DNA of 64,000 nt from CAYXLI01 sp964464925 (GTDB taxonomy: Bacteria; Acidobacteriota; Terriglobia; Bryobacterales; Bryobacteraceae), in NCBI GenBank assembly GCA_964464925.1, contig CAYXLI010000001.1, forward strand, positions 248,001 to 312,000, given 5' to 3'. The notes under the pieces were generated by a model. The model had not been told where the DNA came from. It saw nothing but the letters and a program-made list of their open reading frames with translations, and did no database searches. This document shows, piece by piece, positions 7,345 through 15,902 of the stretch; the first letter of the stretch is position 1, and every line of letters starts with the position of its first letter. A program made the translations under genes and the position numbers.

Positions 7345-9477
7345 TTAACCTACGGAGATGAGCCCGTAACGCCGCTGCCAGTGATGCTGAATGTGCAACA
7401 CGGCTTGGCGCAGCATTGCCTCGGAGGGCGGGTGCTCAATGAAGCTGAGCGCTTCGGCGCGGGCGGGCTCGAGGATTTCCATATCGCGAACAATGTTTCC
7501 GATCCGCAATGTCGGTAGGCCGGACTGCCTGGTGCCGAAGAACTCCCCCGGGCCGCGGAGTTTCATGTCCATCTCGGCGATGTAGAAGCCGTCGGTGGAA
7601 TCGACCATCGTGCGGATGCGCTCACGGCCCGTGTCGTTCAGCTTGTCAGTCACCAGGATGCAGTAGCTCTGTTCGCCTCCGCGCCCGACCCGGCCTCGCA
7701 ACTGATGCAGTTGCGCCAGTCCGAAGCGCTCTGCCTGTTCAATGATCATCACGGTTGCGTTTGGTACGTCGACGCCGACTTCGATCACCGTCGTGGAGAC
7801 CAGAATCTGCAGTTCGCCGTTTTTGAAAGCCGTCATCACGGCGTCCTTCTCTTCTGCTTTCAGCTTGCCATGCAGCAGACCGATTTTATAGCCGGGGAAG
7901 ACGACCTCCGAAAGCTGCTGGTGCATCTGCTGGGCGGCCTTCATGGCCTGCGTTTCGGATTCCTCAATCACTGGGTATACGATGTATGCCTGCCGGCCGA
8001 GATCGATCTGTTTCTTGAGGGCACTGTAGACAAGTTCCACTTTATCGGCGCTCATGTGTTTCGTCACGATCGGCTTTCTCCCCGGAGGCAACTCATCAAG
8101 GATCGACGTATCCAGGTCACCGTAAACCGTGAGTGCGAGCGTCCGGGGGATGGGCGTGGCGGTCATGACGAGTACGTCGGGATGAACACCTTTCTCGAAT
8201 AGTTTCAGCCGCTGCATGACGCCGAAGCGGTGCTGCTCGTCGACGATGGCCAGTCCGAGCTTCTGGAACGTGACATCCGATTCGATGAGCGCGTGCGTTC
8301 CGATCACCACGTGCGCCAACCCCGCCCCGAGCAGTTTCTTGATTCCTGTTTTCTCCCTGGCGGTCATTGAGCCGGTCAGCGGCACAATGACGTAGCCCAG
8401 CTTCCCGAAAAGGTTCTTGAAGTAGAGGAAGTGCTGCGTGGCCAGGATCTCGGTGGGAGCGAGCACGGCAACCTGATAGCCATTCTCAATCGCGATGATG
8501 GCTGCTTCGGCGGCAACCAGCGTCTTGCCGCTTCCCACGTCGCCCTGCAGCAGGCGATTCATGGGATGCGGAGAAGCCATGTCTTTTGCAATCTCGCCCA
8601 ACACTCGCTTTTGTGCGCCTGTGGGTTTGAACGGCAGCATCGCTTTAATCTTCTCGCGGACGCGGTCATTCAGTTCGAAGGAGATTCCAGGAGCCGTCCT
8701 GGCTTTGCTGCGCTTCAACGCAAGCCCGCACTCAAGCCAGAAAAATTCCTCGAAAATGAGGCGGAAATGCGCGGGAGAACGCGATGCGTTCAGCAGCCGG
8801 AGGTCCGAGCCTGGAGCAGGGAAGTGCAGTTGCTGCGTGGCGGGCCAACGATCCAGCAACTTCAATCGTTGCCGAATGTGCTCTGGCAGCGGGTCATCCA
8901 TGGGAGCAATGGAGTGCAGGACACGATTCGTGAGGATGCGGAAGACGCGCGTCGTGACTTTGCCGGCGGCTTCATAGATCGGCACGATGCGCCCCGTGTG
9001 GAGCCCCGCTTCACCCTCTTCCTCTTCGGAGAGGATCTCGAACTCGGGATGCATGATCAGCAGGTGGCCGGTGTAGCTGTCGAGTTCAATTTTGCCATAT
9101 AGCGCAACGCGCAGCCCGGGTGTGAGCACTTTTTCGAGGTAGCCGCCGTGGAACCATTTGCCGAGCAGCTTCTCCCCGGATCCGTCGCTGAATTGCGCTT
9201 CAAATAAGCCCAGATTCCGGCGGCGGAAGCCTGTGAGCTTGGCGCTGCGGACCTCCGCAATCACAGTCGCCATTTCTCCGGGAGCCAGTTGCCGGATAGG
9301 TTTCAGATTCGTCCTGTCCTCGTACCGCATGGGCGCGTAGAGTAACAAATCCTCCACCGTCTGCAGGCCTTTTGCCTCCAGCATTTCGGCGCGGTGCGGG
9401 CCGACGCCTTTCACGTACATCAATGGGGTTGAGAGATCCACCGAATCCACCAGTTTAGCGAGAAGGTTTGGATACAA
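7345..9477 (-). CDS. recG: ATP-dependent DNA helicase RecG
   Basis: 710 residues, near the usual 690-700. An N-terminal wedge/OB region that binds branched DNA precedes the two helicase lobes. Walker A is LLQGDVGSGKT, motif II is DEQHRFGV, motif III is VMTATPIPRTLAL and motif VI is QLRGRVGRGG; the C-terminal TRQSGLPTLRIG segment is also typical. RecG regresses stalled forks and processes Holliday junctions. The annotated ATG at 9477 is only 9 bases from the divergent start at 9487. A later start near VDLSTPLMYVKGVG (GTG around residue 13) would leave more room for promoters and fits the usual N-terminus. Confidence 0.95.
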   Translation of the reverse strand: MYPNLLAKLVDSVDLSTPLMYVKGVGPHRAEMLEAKGLQTVEDLLLYAPMRYEDRTNLKPIRQLAPGEMATVIAEVRSAKLTGFRRRNLGLFEAQFSDGSGEKLLGKWFHGGYLEKVLTPGLRVALYGKIELDSYTGHLLIMHPEFEILSEEEEGEAGLHTGRIVPIYEAAGKVTTRVFRILTNRVLHSIAPMDDPLPEHIRQRLKLLDRWPATQQLHFPAPGSDLRLLNASRSPAHFRLIFEEFFWLECGLALKRSKARTAPGISFELNDRVREKIKAMLPFKPTGAQKRVLGEIAKDMASPHPMNRLLQGDVGSGKTLVAAEAAIIAIENGYQVAVLAPTEILATQHFLYFKNLFGKLGYVIVPLTGSMTAREKTGIKKLLGAGLAHVVIGTHALIESDVTFQKLGLAIVDEQHRFGVMQRLKLFEKGVHPDVLVMTATPIPRTLALTVYGDLDTSILDELPPGRKPIVTKHMSADKVELVYSALKKQIDLGRQAYIVYPVIEESETQAMKAAQQMHQQLSEVVFPGYKIGLLHGKLKAEEKDAVMTAFKNGELQILVSTTVIEVGVDVPNATVMIIEQAERFGLAQLHQLRGRVGRGGEQSYCILVTDKLNDTGRERIRTMVDSTDGFYIAEMDMKLRGPGEFFGTRQSGLPTLRIGNIVRDMEILEPARAEALSFIEHPPSEAMLRQAVLHIQHHWQRRYGLISVG

Positions 9478-9486
9478 TGCCTTTCA

Positions 9487-10422
9487 ATGAAAGTATTTGC
9501 TCTCCTCGCCTTTACGGCAGTCGCTCTGACCGCCGCGGATATCCGGATCGGCATCATCGGGACAGACACGTCGCACGTTCCGGCGTTCACGAAAGTGCTG
9601 AATGATGCGTCGGATCCAAGCCACATTGCGGGCGCCCGGGTAGTGGCCGCGTACAAGGGGGGCAGTCAGGATATTCCCTCCAGTGCGAATCGGGTCGACA
9701 AGTACGCCGATGAAATCCATACGAAGTACGGAGTTGAGATCGTTTCTGACGTCGCGACTCTGCTCGGCAAGGTGGATGCTGTGCTGATTGAAAGCGTGGA
9801 CGCCCGCCCACACCTGCAGTATGCGAAGGCAGTGATTGCAGCGGGCAAACCCGTGTTCATTGATAAACCTTTGGCTCCGACGCTCGAAGATGCGCGCGAG
9901 ATCGCGCGGCTGGCGAAGGCTGCCAACGTGAAATGGTTCAGTGCGTCCAGCCTGCGGTGGAGCGATATGGCCAAGAGCATGAAATTCCCGGACACGACCG
10001 GCGCCGTGACGTGGGGACCGGGTCCGCAGGAAGAGCATCACTATCTGGATTTATCCTGGTATGCAATCCATCCCATCGAGGTGCTGTATACGATCATGGG
10101 TCCGGGTTGCGAAGAGGTGACGCGGGTGTCCGGTAAGGATTCGGACGAGATCACCTGCCGTTGGAAAGACGGCCGCGTCGGGACCGTACGCACGTTACGT
10201 CCTTACGGCGACTACGGTGCAGTTGTGTTCCGTCCGAAGCAGGTGATGCAAAGCCCGGAAAAGCCGAAGTTCAGTTACGTGCCTTTGGTGCAGGATATCG
10301 TCAAGTTCTTTCAGACGGGGCAGGTGCCGGTTTCCAACGACGAAACGTTGGAGATTTTCGCTTTTATGGATGCGGCGCAGAAGAGCAAGGAGAGCGGCGG
10401 CAAGCCGGTTCGCCTGCGATAA
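9487..10422 (+). CDS. Exported Gfo/Idh/MocA-family oxidoreductase
   Basis: 311 residues. A short signal-like N-terminus (LLAFTAVALTAAD) is followed directly by a Rossmann strand, IRIGIIGTDTSH, with the segment VDAVLIESVDARPHLQYA and the family motif VFIDKPLAPT (EKP equivalent, with Asp for Glu). The C-terminal half is the beta-rich substrate domain. Family members use NAD(P) to oxidise or reduce sugars and related compounds. An export signal on this fold is unusual, but it could instead be an extended hydrophobic N-terminal strand. The substrate is unknown. Confidence 0.8.
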   Translation: MKVFALLAFTAVALTAADIRIGIIGTDTSHVPAFTKVLNDASDPSHIAGARVVAAYKGGSQDIPSSANRVDKYADEIHTKYGVEIVSDVATLLGKVDAVLIESVDARPHLQYAKAVIAAGKPVFIDKPLAPTLEDAREIARLAKAANVKWFSASSLRWSDMAKSMKFPDTTGAVTWGPGPQEEHHYLDLSWYAIHPIEVLYTIMGPGCEEVTRVSGKDSDEITCRWKDGRVGTVRTLRPYGDYGAVVFRPKQVMQSPEKPKFSYVPLVQDIVKFFQTGQVPVSNDETLEIFAFMDAAQKSKESGGKPVRLR

Positions 10423-10431
10423 TGAAGTCAC

Positions 10432-10551
10432 ATGCTGTCGATTGAAATCGGGATTGTCATCTTTGCGGTCATCATGGTTGTGATCTTCGCGTTCATGCTG
10501 AATCCGCCGACGCAGATCATTGAGAAGATAAACAAAAAGAACGAGAAGTAG
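10432..10551 (+). CDS. Small single-span membrane protein, putative
   Basis: 39 residues, starting 9 bases after the oxidoreductase stop. Residues 6-23 form a strongly hydrophobic helix (IGIVIFAVIMVVIFAFML), followed by NPPTQIIEK and a Lys-rich tail. The bias looks like real coding sequence and the position suggests co-transcription, but there is no clear ribosome site and I do not recognise a family. Its stop abuts the stop of the convergent SDR gene at 10552. Confidence 0.45.
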   Translation: MLSIEIGIVIFAVIMVVIFAFMLNPPTQIIEKINKKNEK

Positions 10552-11340
10552 CTACCGCAACCACCAGCGGTCTCCGAAAAAATCGGCCTTCTCCTCAGTC
10601 CAGGTTCCGAATTTCGAAGCCAACTGGCCTCCATCGACAACCAGTGACGCGCCAGTGATATAGGACGCCGCGTCCGACGCGAGGAAAGAAATCGCGTTCG
10701 CAACTTCTTCCTGGCTACCGCCTCGCCCAAGGGGAATGTGGCGGAAGTATTCCTTCATCAGGCGTGTGTTTCCGAAATGAGGCTCCGTGAGGCGCGTCCG
10801 GATCAGGCCCGGGCATACTGCATTCACACGGATCTGGTAGGGCCCGAGTTCATTGGCGGCGGTGTGTAGAAGCCCGAGTATGCCGGCTTTGCTCGCATTG
10901 TAGGCGGTCAAATCGGCTTCCCCGTCGAACGAGTTCGTCGACGCTGTCAGAACGATAGAGCCGCGGCGGCGGTCCTTCATCTTGATTGCCGCAATCTGCA
11001 CACAGTGAAACATGCCAGTCAGGTTGGTCTGTATGACGCGCTGCCAGTCGTCGATCTTTGTTTCGAACAGCGACTGGAACACTACGGTGCCGGCGTTGGC
11101 GATCAGAACATCGACCGCGGGAATGGAATCGAATGCCATCTCGAGCGAGATGCGGTCCGTCACGTCGATTACCCGCCCCTGGGCTGCGAAGCTGGCCGCC
11201 ACCTGCTCCGGCTTCTCCTTTTCCAAATCGAAGACCCAGACATTCGCGCCGAATCCCCGCAGAGTACGAGCCGCTGTAAGCCCAATGCCATTGGCGCCGC
11301 CCGTGACGACTACCGTCTTTCCTTGAAAATCGAGAACCAT
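10552..11340 (-). CDS. Short-chain dehydrogenase/reductase (SDR)
   Basis: 262 residues from the ATG at 11340, chosen because it puts the cofactor motif close to the N-terminus; an ATG at 11352 is equally possible. The frame stays open to 11514, but that extension would overlap the hydrolase gene and lacks SDR features. Classic SDR marks: TGGANGIGL for NAD(P), IANAG, the Ser in VLTASTNS and YNASKAG as the catalytic Tyr and Lys. The C-terminus has ASYITGASLVVDGGQ. It probably oxidises or reduces an alcohol or ketone; the substrate is unknown. Confidence 0.88.
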   Translation of the reverse strand: MVLDFQGKTVVVTGGANGIGLTAARTLRGFGANVWVFDLEKEKPEQVAASFAAQGRVIDVTDRISLEMAFDSIPAVDVLIANAGTVVFQSLFETKIDDWQRVIQTNLTGMFHCVQIAAIKMKDRRRGSIVLTASTNSFDGEADLTAYNASKAGILGLLHTAANELGPYQIRVNAVCPGLIRTRLTEPHFGNTRLMKEYFRHIPLGRGGSQEEVANAISFLASDAASYITGASLVVDGGQLASKFGTWTEEKADFFGDRWWLR

Positions 11341-11483
11341 GCCGTTGCCCATTTGATAGTGTAGCGGTGGACCGGTATGCGACGACGGGATTTCCTGATT
11401 ACTGCTGCCACCGCTCCGGTCTTGCTCCAAGGTGTCGCTCAACGGACGGGAAATGAAAGGGAGTTGGGGAAGCGGGACGTAGA

Positions 11484-13475
11484 CTATCTCGCTAGTGTGA
11501 CTTTCACGACCCAATCGCCCATAATCTGAAGTGCCTTCGGTGAAAAGGTTTCTTCGATGACGCCGTACTCGTTTGGCATCCCGGTCTTCGCAGTCTGAAA
11601 CAGGTGATTGAGATCATGAAGTTTCACGATTTCGAAATTCTTGTTCCCCCCTTTCGTGAGTGCGGCGCGGATTTCCGGAAGATTGTCCTCGGCGACGATC
11701 TGGACATCCTTATCGCCATTGAGCGCCAGCACGGGCTGCTTCACTTTTTCAAGAACAGGTCTCGGATTATACGCCGCGAAATATCGATACCACGGCGTCA
11801 GCAGCGCCTTGATTTGCGGATTCGGTCCGGCTATAGCCTTCAGCCGCTCCTCAGCTTTCGCGTCATCCGGTTCCTCGACAACCACCTGCATAATGTTGCG
11901 TTGAGTCTCCTCTGCCTTGGCCACTGCTTCAGCGGGTGCGCCGCTCGCTCGCACCATAGCGCCAACCTGCCCGGTCACTACCTCTGCGCCTGTCACGCCC
12001 GGCCCTGCAAGCATCACGACGAAGGCAACTTCGGGATGACGCGACGCGATGAGTGGGGCAATCAGCCCGCCCTCACTGTGGCCAATCAGTCCGATGCGCG
12101 TCGAGTCGATCTCTTTCCGTGATTTCAGAAATGCAAGGCCAGCTTCCGCGTCACCGGCAAAGTCGGCCGTCGTGGCTGTGTTGAACCGTCCCGTGGATTT
12201 TCCGGCGCCCCTATCATCCACGCGCAGGACGGCGATGCCGCGACGCGTCAGATAATCGGCGATCACGAGGAAGGGCTTGTGTCCCATCAGCGATTCGTCA
12301 CGATCCTGCGGGCCGGAACCGGTGAGGAGCAGGGCGGCTGTAAACGGCCCTGAGCCTTGAGGCAGTGTCAACGTACCGGACAACTGAACGCCGGGAGCCT
12401 CCGGATTGGCGTAGGTGACCTCCTCGGCCTTGTAAGGAAACGGAGGCTGGGGCATCTGCGGCCGGCGCAGCTCGGTCGCCTTCTCGACGCGCTTCAAAGG
12501 TAACGAGAGCGATGCAGTGCCCTGTGTCCACGTGCCATTCATGGACGCGCCATCTTCGGCGAGCTTTGCGTCGTAAGTGGCGGCCATTCGTTTGATGTCC
12601 ACATGAACATACGTGTTTTCCCTGAAGGTGACGTCGGTGAGAGGAACGTCCGAAAGATTCGTGTCGATACTGTCCAGCGTGCCGGTGAAGATGCCGGACG
12701 GGTCCTTCCGTATCTTCAGGGTTATGCGGATGTTCGTTGCCCCGGCCAGGAGAGTGCCTTCCCAGATTCCTTCCGCATTGCGGACCGCAGGTTTCACGGC
12801 GTCCGTGGTGCCCCCCGTATGACGGAACACAAGCGGGACGGACACTCCGCCCTGCGTCAATTTACCTTCGATGCTGGCGTGGGCGGCGGAAAATTTGCCC
12901 TCATAGGACGTACTGAACGCGCGCAGTTGGAATTTGAGTTCGTCGGCAGTTTGTACCAGGCCAGCGGCCGGGATCGGCGCAACAGCCTGCCCGGGGCTTT
13001 CAATCGTGGCGTGACGGGAACCGTCGCTCTCGCTCCAAATCTTCATCAGCATACGGATGGCATTCCCACTCGGGCCGACGGCTTCGCCCGACCAGGTTTC
13101 TTCATTGAGGTGCGGCTTCTGCTCCACTGTGTCAGCACGCTCAAATACCAACGGTAAGGAATGACCTCGCTGTGTAAGCGTGCCGCTGATCTTCCCGCCC
13201 TCGAGCTTGCCTTCATAGGAGAGCGCCAGGTTCGGAACTTCGAAACGGAAAGCGGGAGCGGAGAAGCTCACCGCGCTCGCCGGCAGTCCCAGCGCGCCCT
13301 GATCCGGGCTATCGAGCGCAGCGGTTAACTTGCCGTCGTCCGTCCGAACGTGCATCACGATGTGCAACTCAGGTCCGCCCGTCCGCAGGACGCCGCCCCA
13401 ATCGCCGTCCACCGGGCTTGTTTGGGCCAAGAGTCGGCAAGCGCCCACCATGGCGAGAAACAGAACCGTCCGCAT
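11484..13475 (-). CDS. Secreted alpha/beta hydrolase with three N-terminal repeats
   Basis: 663 residues from the ATG at 13475, which has a GGTGA-type ribosome site and gives a clean signal peptide (FLAMVGACRLLAQ); an ATG at 13487 is possible. Residues about 20-335 hold three beta-rich repeats of about 105 residues, each starting with a G-x-W-x-G motif (GDWGGVL, ETWSGEA, GIWEGTL) and ending with L-T-Q-G (or similar), then PLVF/PLKR. The C-terminal half is an alpha/beta hydrolase with nucleophile elbow LIGHSEGGLIAPL, DDRGAGKSTG before it and NGDKDVQI and HDLNHLF for the acid and histidine. It likely acts as an exported esterase or peptidase. Confidence 0.85.
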   Translation of the reverse strand: MRTVLFLAMVGACRLLAQTSPVDGDWGGVLRTGGPELHIVMHVRTDDGKLTAALDSPDQGALGLPASAVSFSAPAFRFEVPNLALSYEGKLEGGKISGTLTQRGHSLPLVFERADTVEQKPHLNEETWSGEAVGPSGNAIRMLMKIWSESDGSRHATIESPGQAVAPIPAAGLVQTADELKFQLRAFSTSYEGKFSAAHASIEGKLTQGGVSVPLVFRHTGGTTDAVKPAVRNAEGIWEGTLLAGATNIRITLKIRKDPSGIFTGTLDSIDTNLSDVPLTDVTFRENTYVHVDIKRMAATYDAKLAEDGASMNGTWTQGTASLSLPLKRVEKATELRRPQMPQPPFPYKAEEVTYANPEAPGVQLSGTLTLPQGSGPFTAALLLTGSGPQDRDESLMGHKPFLVIADYLTRRGIAVLRVDDRGAGKSTGRFNTATTADFAGDAEAGLAFLKSRKEIDSTRIGLIGHSEGGLIAPLIASRHPEVAFVVMLAGPGVTGAEVVTGQVGAMVRASGAPAEAVAKAEETQRNIMQVVVEEPDDAKAEERLKAIAGPNPQIKALLTPWYRYFAAYNPRPVLEKVKQPVLALNGDKDVQIVAEDNLPEIRAALTKGGNKNFEIVKLHDLNHLFQTAKTGMPNEYGVIEETFSPKALQIMGDWVVKVTLAR

Positions 13476-13564
13476 GATCACCGCCATTGTCGCACTGCGT
13501 TACACACGCGGGCCGAGTGAAAACGAGCTAATCGGTAATAACGAAGGTGTAAACGGGGCGTGCG

Positions 13565-14503
13565 CTAAGTCGCTAAGTTTATTGCGGGGCCTTCCGGAGA
13601 CCATATGATAGGGGCCGTGAACATTTGGCGCGCCGTCACGGCGGAGTTCCAGGCGTGGAACACAATGTGGTCCTCACCGGCGGGCCCCTTCACCACCGAG
13701 TTGTGACCCGGCCCGATTAGTCCGGGGCGGCTTCGAAGAACCCGGGCGCCAGCGCCGGTGGCTTCGTTTCGAAAAATGCCGAACGGATGGTCAGCTACTG
13801 CATAATCAACGCCATAGGACTCGTTCTCCCAACGCCCGGCGCTGTAGAAACAGTAGTAACGGCCTTCGTGCAGCCATAAGAATGGACCTTCGACCGTGTG
13901 CCAGTCATATATGCCGCCATACATGATCCGATCCTTCAGGAAGCGCTGCCAGTCAAACCGCGCCCTTGCGATCACACGTTCTTCGCCCGCCAGTCGCGTC
14001 ATATCGATCAGGTGGTCGATCACGATTCCAGTGCCGGCACGGAAACCTTGCTCAGTATCCAGAAAATCGCGGGCATAGGCGAGGTACCACTGGCCATCCC
14101 GGTCTCGAAAAGGAGAGGCGTCAATCGCGAAGGGACACACGAATGGATCTGTTACCTTGACTCCCATATCCAGGTAGGGGCCTTCCGGCCGCGTACTGGC
14201 CGCCACCCGGATGTGATGAGATTTGTCTCCGCGACCCACAGAATAGTAGAGATAAAACGTGCCTTCGTGGAATGCCACTTCGGGCGCCCAGTACGTGTCA
14301 CCAAAATCGGGAGGAAGTTTCCGAAGGGCCGGCCCGACCGGCTTCCAGGTGACGAAATCGTCAGAGCGTAGCAGGAGGAACACACCGGCCGGATCCGCCT
14401 CCGAGTGCGCCTCCATTTCGCCCGTGCCAATCGCATACCAAACTCCTTCGTGCTGCCAGACAAACGGGTCGGCAAAGTAACCGGGGTAAACAGGGTGAGC
14501 CAT
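13565..14503 (-). CDS. Glycoside hydrolase family 43 protein
   Basis: 312 residues forming the five-bladed propeller of GH43. The three acidic residues expected for catalysis are visible: Asp in YFADPFVW near the N-terminus (base), Asp in FAIDASPFRD (modulator) and Glu in HTVEGPFLWLHEG (acid). YWAPEVAFHEGTFYLYYS is also typical. GH43 enzymes cut arabinose or xylose side chains and arabinan. There is no signal peptide, so it may act in the cytoplasm on imported oligosaccharides. It is followed by the hydrolase gene on the same strand, and an ECF sigma gene starts 72 bases away in the other direction. Confidence 0.88.
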   Translation of the reverse strand: MAHPVYPGYFADPFVWQHEGVWYAIGTGEMEAHSEADPAGVFLLLRSDDFVTWKPVGPALRKLPPDFGDTYWAPEVAFHEGTFYLYYSVGRGDKSHHIRVAASTRPEGPYLDMGVKVTDPFVCPFAIDASPFRDRDGQWYLAYARDFLDTEQGFRAGTGIVIDHLIDMTRLAGEERVIARARFDWQRFLKDRIMYGGIYDWHTVEGPFLWLHEGRYYCFYSAGRWENESYGVDYAVADHPFGIFRNEATGAGARVLRSRPGLIGPGHNSVVKGPAGEDHIVFHAWNSAVTARQMFTAPIIWSPEGPAINLAT

Positions 14504-14575
14504 TGTAAGGGAGACTCGCGCGAAAATCCCGCTGTTTCAACTAACCGCGATCAAAAAGCGAAGTCTAAAGCTCAG

Positions 14576-15145
14576 ATGGAAGACAGCGATCTGGCTGCCA
14601 TCGCGCTGGCCAAAGCCGGTAACAGCGATGGGTTCCGCATCCTTGTTGATCGGTACAGCCGTGGTGTCTTCCGGCTGGCGTATCGCATGACTGGAAACGA
14701 ATTCGATGCCGAGGATGTTGTCCAGGAGACCTTCCTGCGGGCGTACCGGCAGATTGGGAGTTACGAATCGAGGTCATCATTCAGTACGTGGCTGTATAGA
14801 ATCGCGGCGAACTATTCACTCGATTTGTTGCGCATGAAGAAGCGGACAACCGGCCGTCAGGTGGCAACGAAGGTAGAGGACGGGCTCGACCTGCTGGCAC
14901 AGGCTCCCAGCCCGGAACCGGGACCCGACCGCATTTATTACAGCGCGCAGATGAAGCAGCGTCTTGGCGCAGCCATGCAGGAACTAAGCGAGCAGGAGCG
15001 GACGGCATTCGTATTGCGCCATTTCGAAGGCATGTCGATCGAAGAGATTGGCTCCATTCTCGCGATCGGAGTGAGCGCGACGAAGAACAGTATTTTCCGC
15101 GCAGTGAAGAAACTGCGCCAGGCTTTGGAACCAACGGTGGCTTGA
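14576..15145 (+). CDS. ECF RNA polymerase sigma factor (RpoE-like)
   Basis: 189 residues from the ATG at 14576; the frame is open upstream but has no sigma features. Region 2 is NEFDAEDVVQETFLRAYRQI followed by FSTWLYRIAANYSLDLLR, and region 4 is LSEQERTAFVLRHFEGMS followed by ILAIGVSATKNSIFRAVKK. Its TGA at 15143-15145 is directly followed by the ATG of the anti-sigma gene, so the pair is translationally coupled. It likely controls an envelope response together with the downstream HEAT-repeat genes. Confidence 0.92.
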   Translation: MEDSDLAAIALAKAGNSDGFRILVDRYSRGVFRLAYRMTGNEFDAEDVVQETFLRAYRQIGSYESRSSFSTWLYRIAANYSLDLLRMKKRTTGRQVATKVEDGLDLLAQAPSPEPGPDRIYYSAQMKQRLGAAMQELSEQERTAFVLRHFEGMSIEEIGSILAIGVSATKNSIFRAVKKLRQALEPTVA

Positions 15146-15877
15146 ATGGAACATGTAGCGGAAGAGCAGTTGATTCTGCATTACTACGGTGAGGCCGAGC
15201 AGGCCAATGAGGTTGACGAGCATTTGCGCGCGTGCCTGGAGTGCCGGAGCGAGTATGCCAATCTGCAGCGGCTGCTCAATACGGTAGACGCTGCCCCCGT
15301 GCCGGAGAGGGCTCCGGATTACAGCGCGCAGGTCTGGGCGAAGTTGGAGCCCAGGCTGGGAATCTCTGGTTGGTGGCGGAACCGGTTCATACGTACCCTG
15401 GTTCCGGCTGCGGCCGTGGCAGCGATGGTAGCCGGGGCGTTTGTGGCTGGGCGGTACATGCCGATTCGCCCGGAGGCTCCGCGCGCGAACACGGTCGTGG
15501 CCGGGCAAATGAGGGAAAGAGTGCTGCTGGTGGCGGTTTCGGATCACTTGGAGAGGACCAAGATGGTGCTCATGGAACTGGCGAATGCTCCGGCGGAACG
15601 GACACTCTACATCGCTCCGGAGCGGACAATGGCAGCGAACCTGGTGGAGTCGAACCGGCTGTTCCGGCAGACCGCGATGGCCACGGGGGATACGAACGTG
15701 GCGGCTGTGCTGGATGATCTGGAGCGCGTGCTGCTCGACATTGCACACAGTCCGGACCAACTGTCGGCGACGCAACTGGACGAGATCCGGGGCCGGATCG
15801 AGACTCAGGGGTTGTTGTTCAAAGTGAGGGTTTTGGGTACGAAACTGAAGGCGCAAGATGGTGCGCCGCTTCTGTGA
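15146..15877 (+). CDS. Zinc-type anti-sigma factor with one membrane span
   Basis: 243 residues. The N-terminus has the H-x3-C-x2-C signature of ZAS anti-sigma domains (His26, Cys30, Cys33 in EHLRACLECRSEY). One transmembrane helix lies at about 83-102, followed by a mostly helical extracytoplasmic part of about 140 residues with charged coiled-coil character. It should bind and silence the sigma factor encoded just before it. Its 3' end is close to the HEAT gene start at 15903, which suggests one operon. Confidence 0.85.
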   Translation: MEHVAEEQLILHYYGEAEQANEVDEHLRACLECRSEYANLQRLLNTVDAAPVPERAPDYSAQVWAKLEPRLGISGWWRNRFIRTLVPAAAVAAMVAGAFVAGRYMPIRPEAPRANTVVAGQMRERVLLVAVSDHLERTKMVLMELANAPAERTLYIAPERTMAANLVESNRLFRQTAMATGDTNVAAVLDDLERVLLDIAHSPDQLSATQLDEIRGRIETQGLLFKVRVLGTKLKAQDGAPLL

Positions 15878-15902
15878 AAAGAGATCGGGAGAGAACAAAC
15901 AA

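Noticed and set aside
14984..15898. 304-codon minus-strand open frame over the sigma/anti-sigma genes
   Set aside because: Covers two well supported genes on the other strand and has a low-complexity His/Arg/Gln content.
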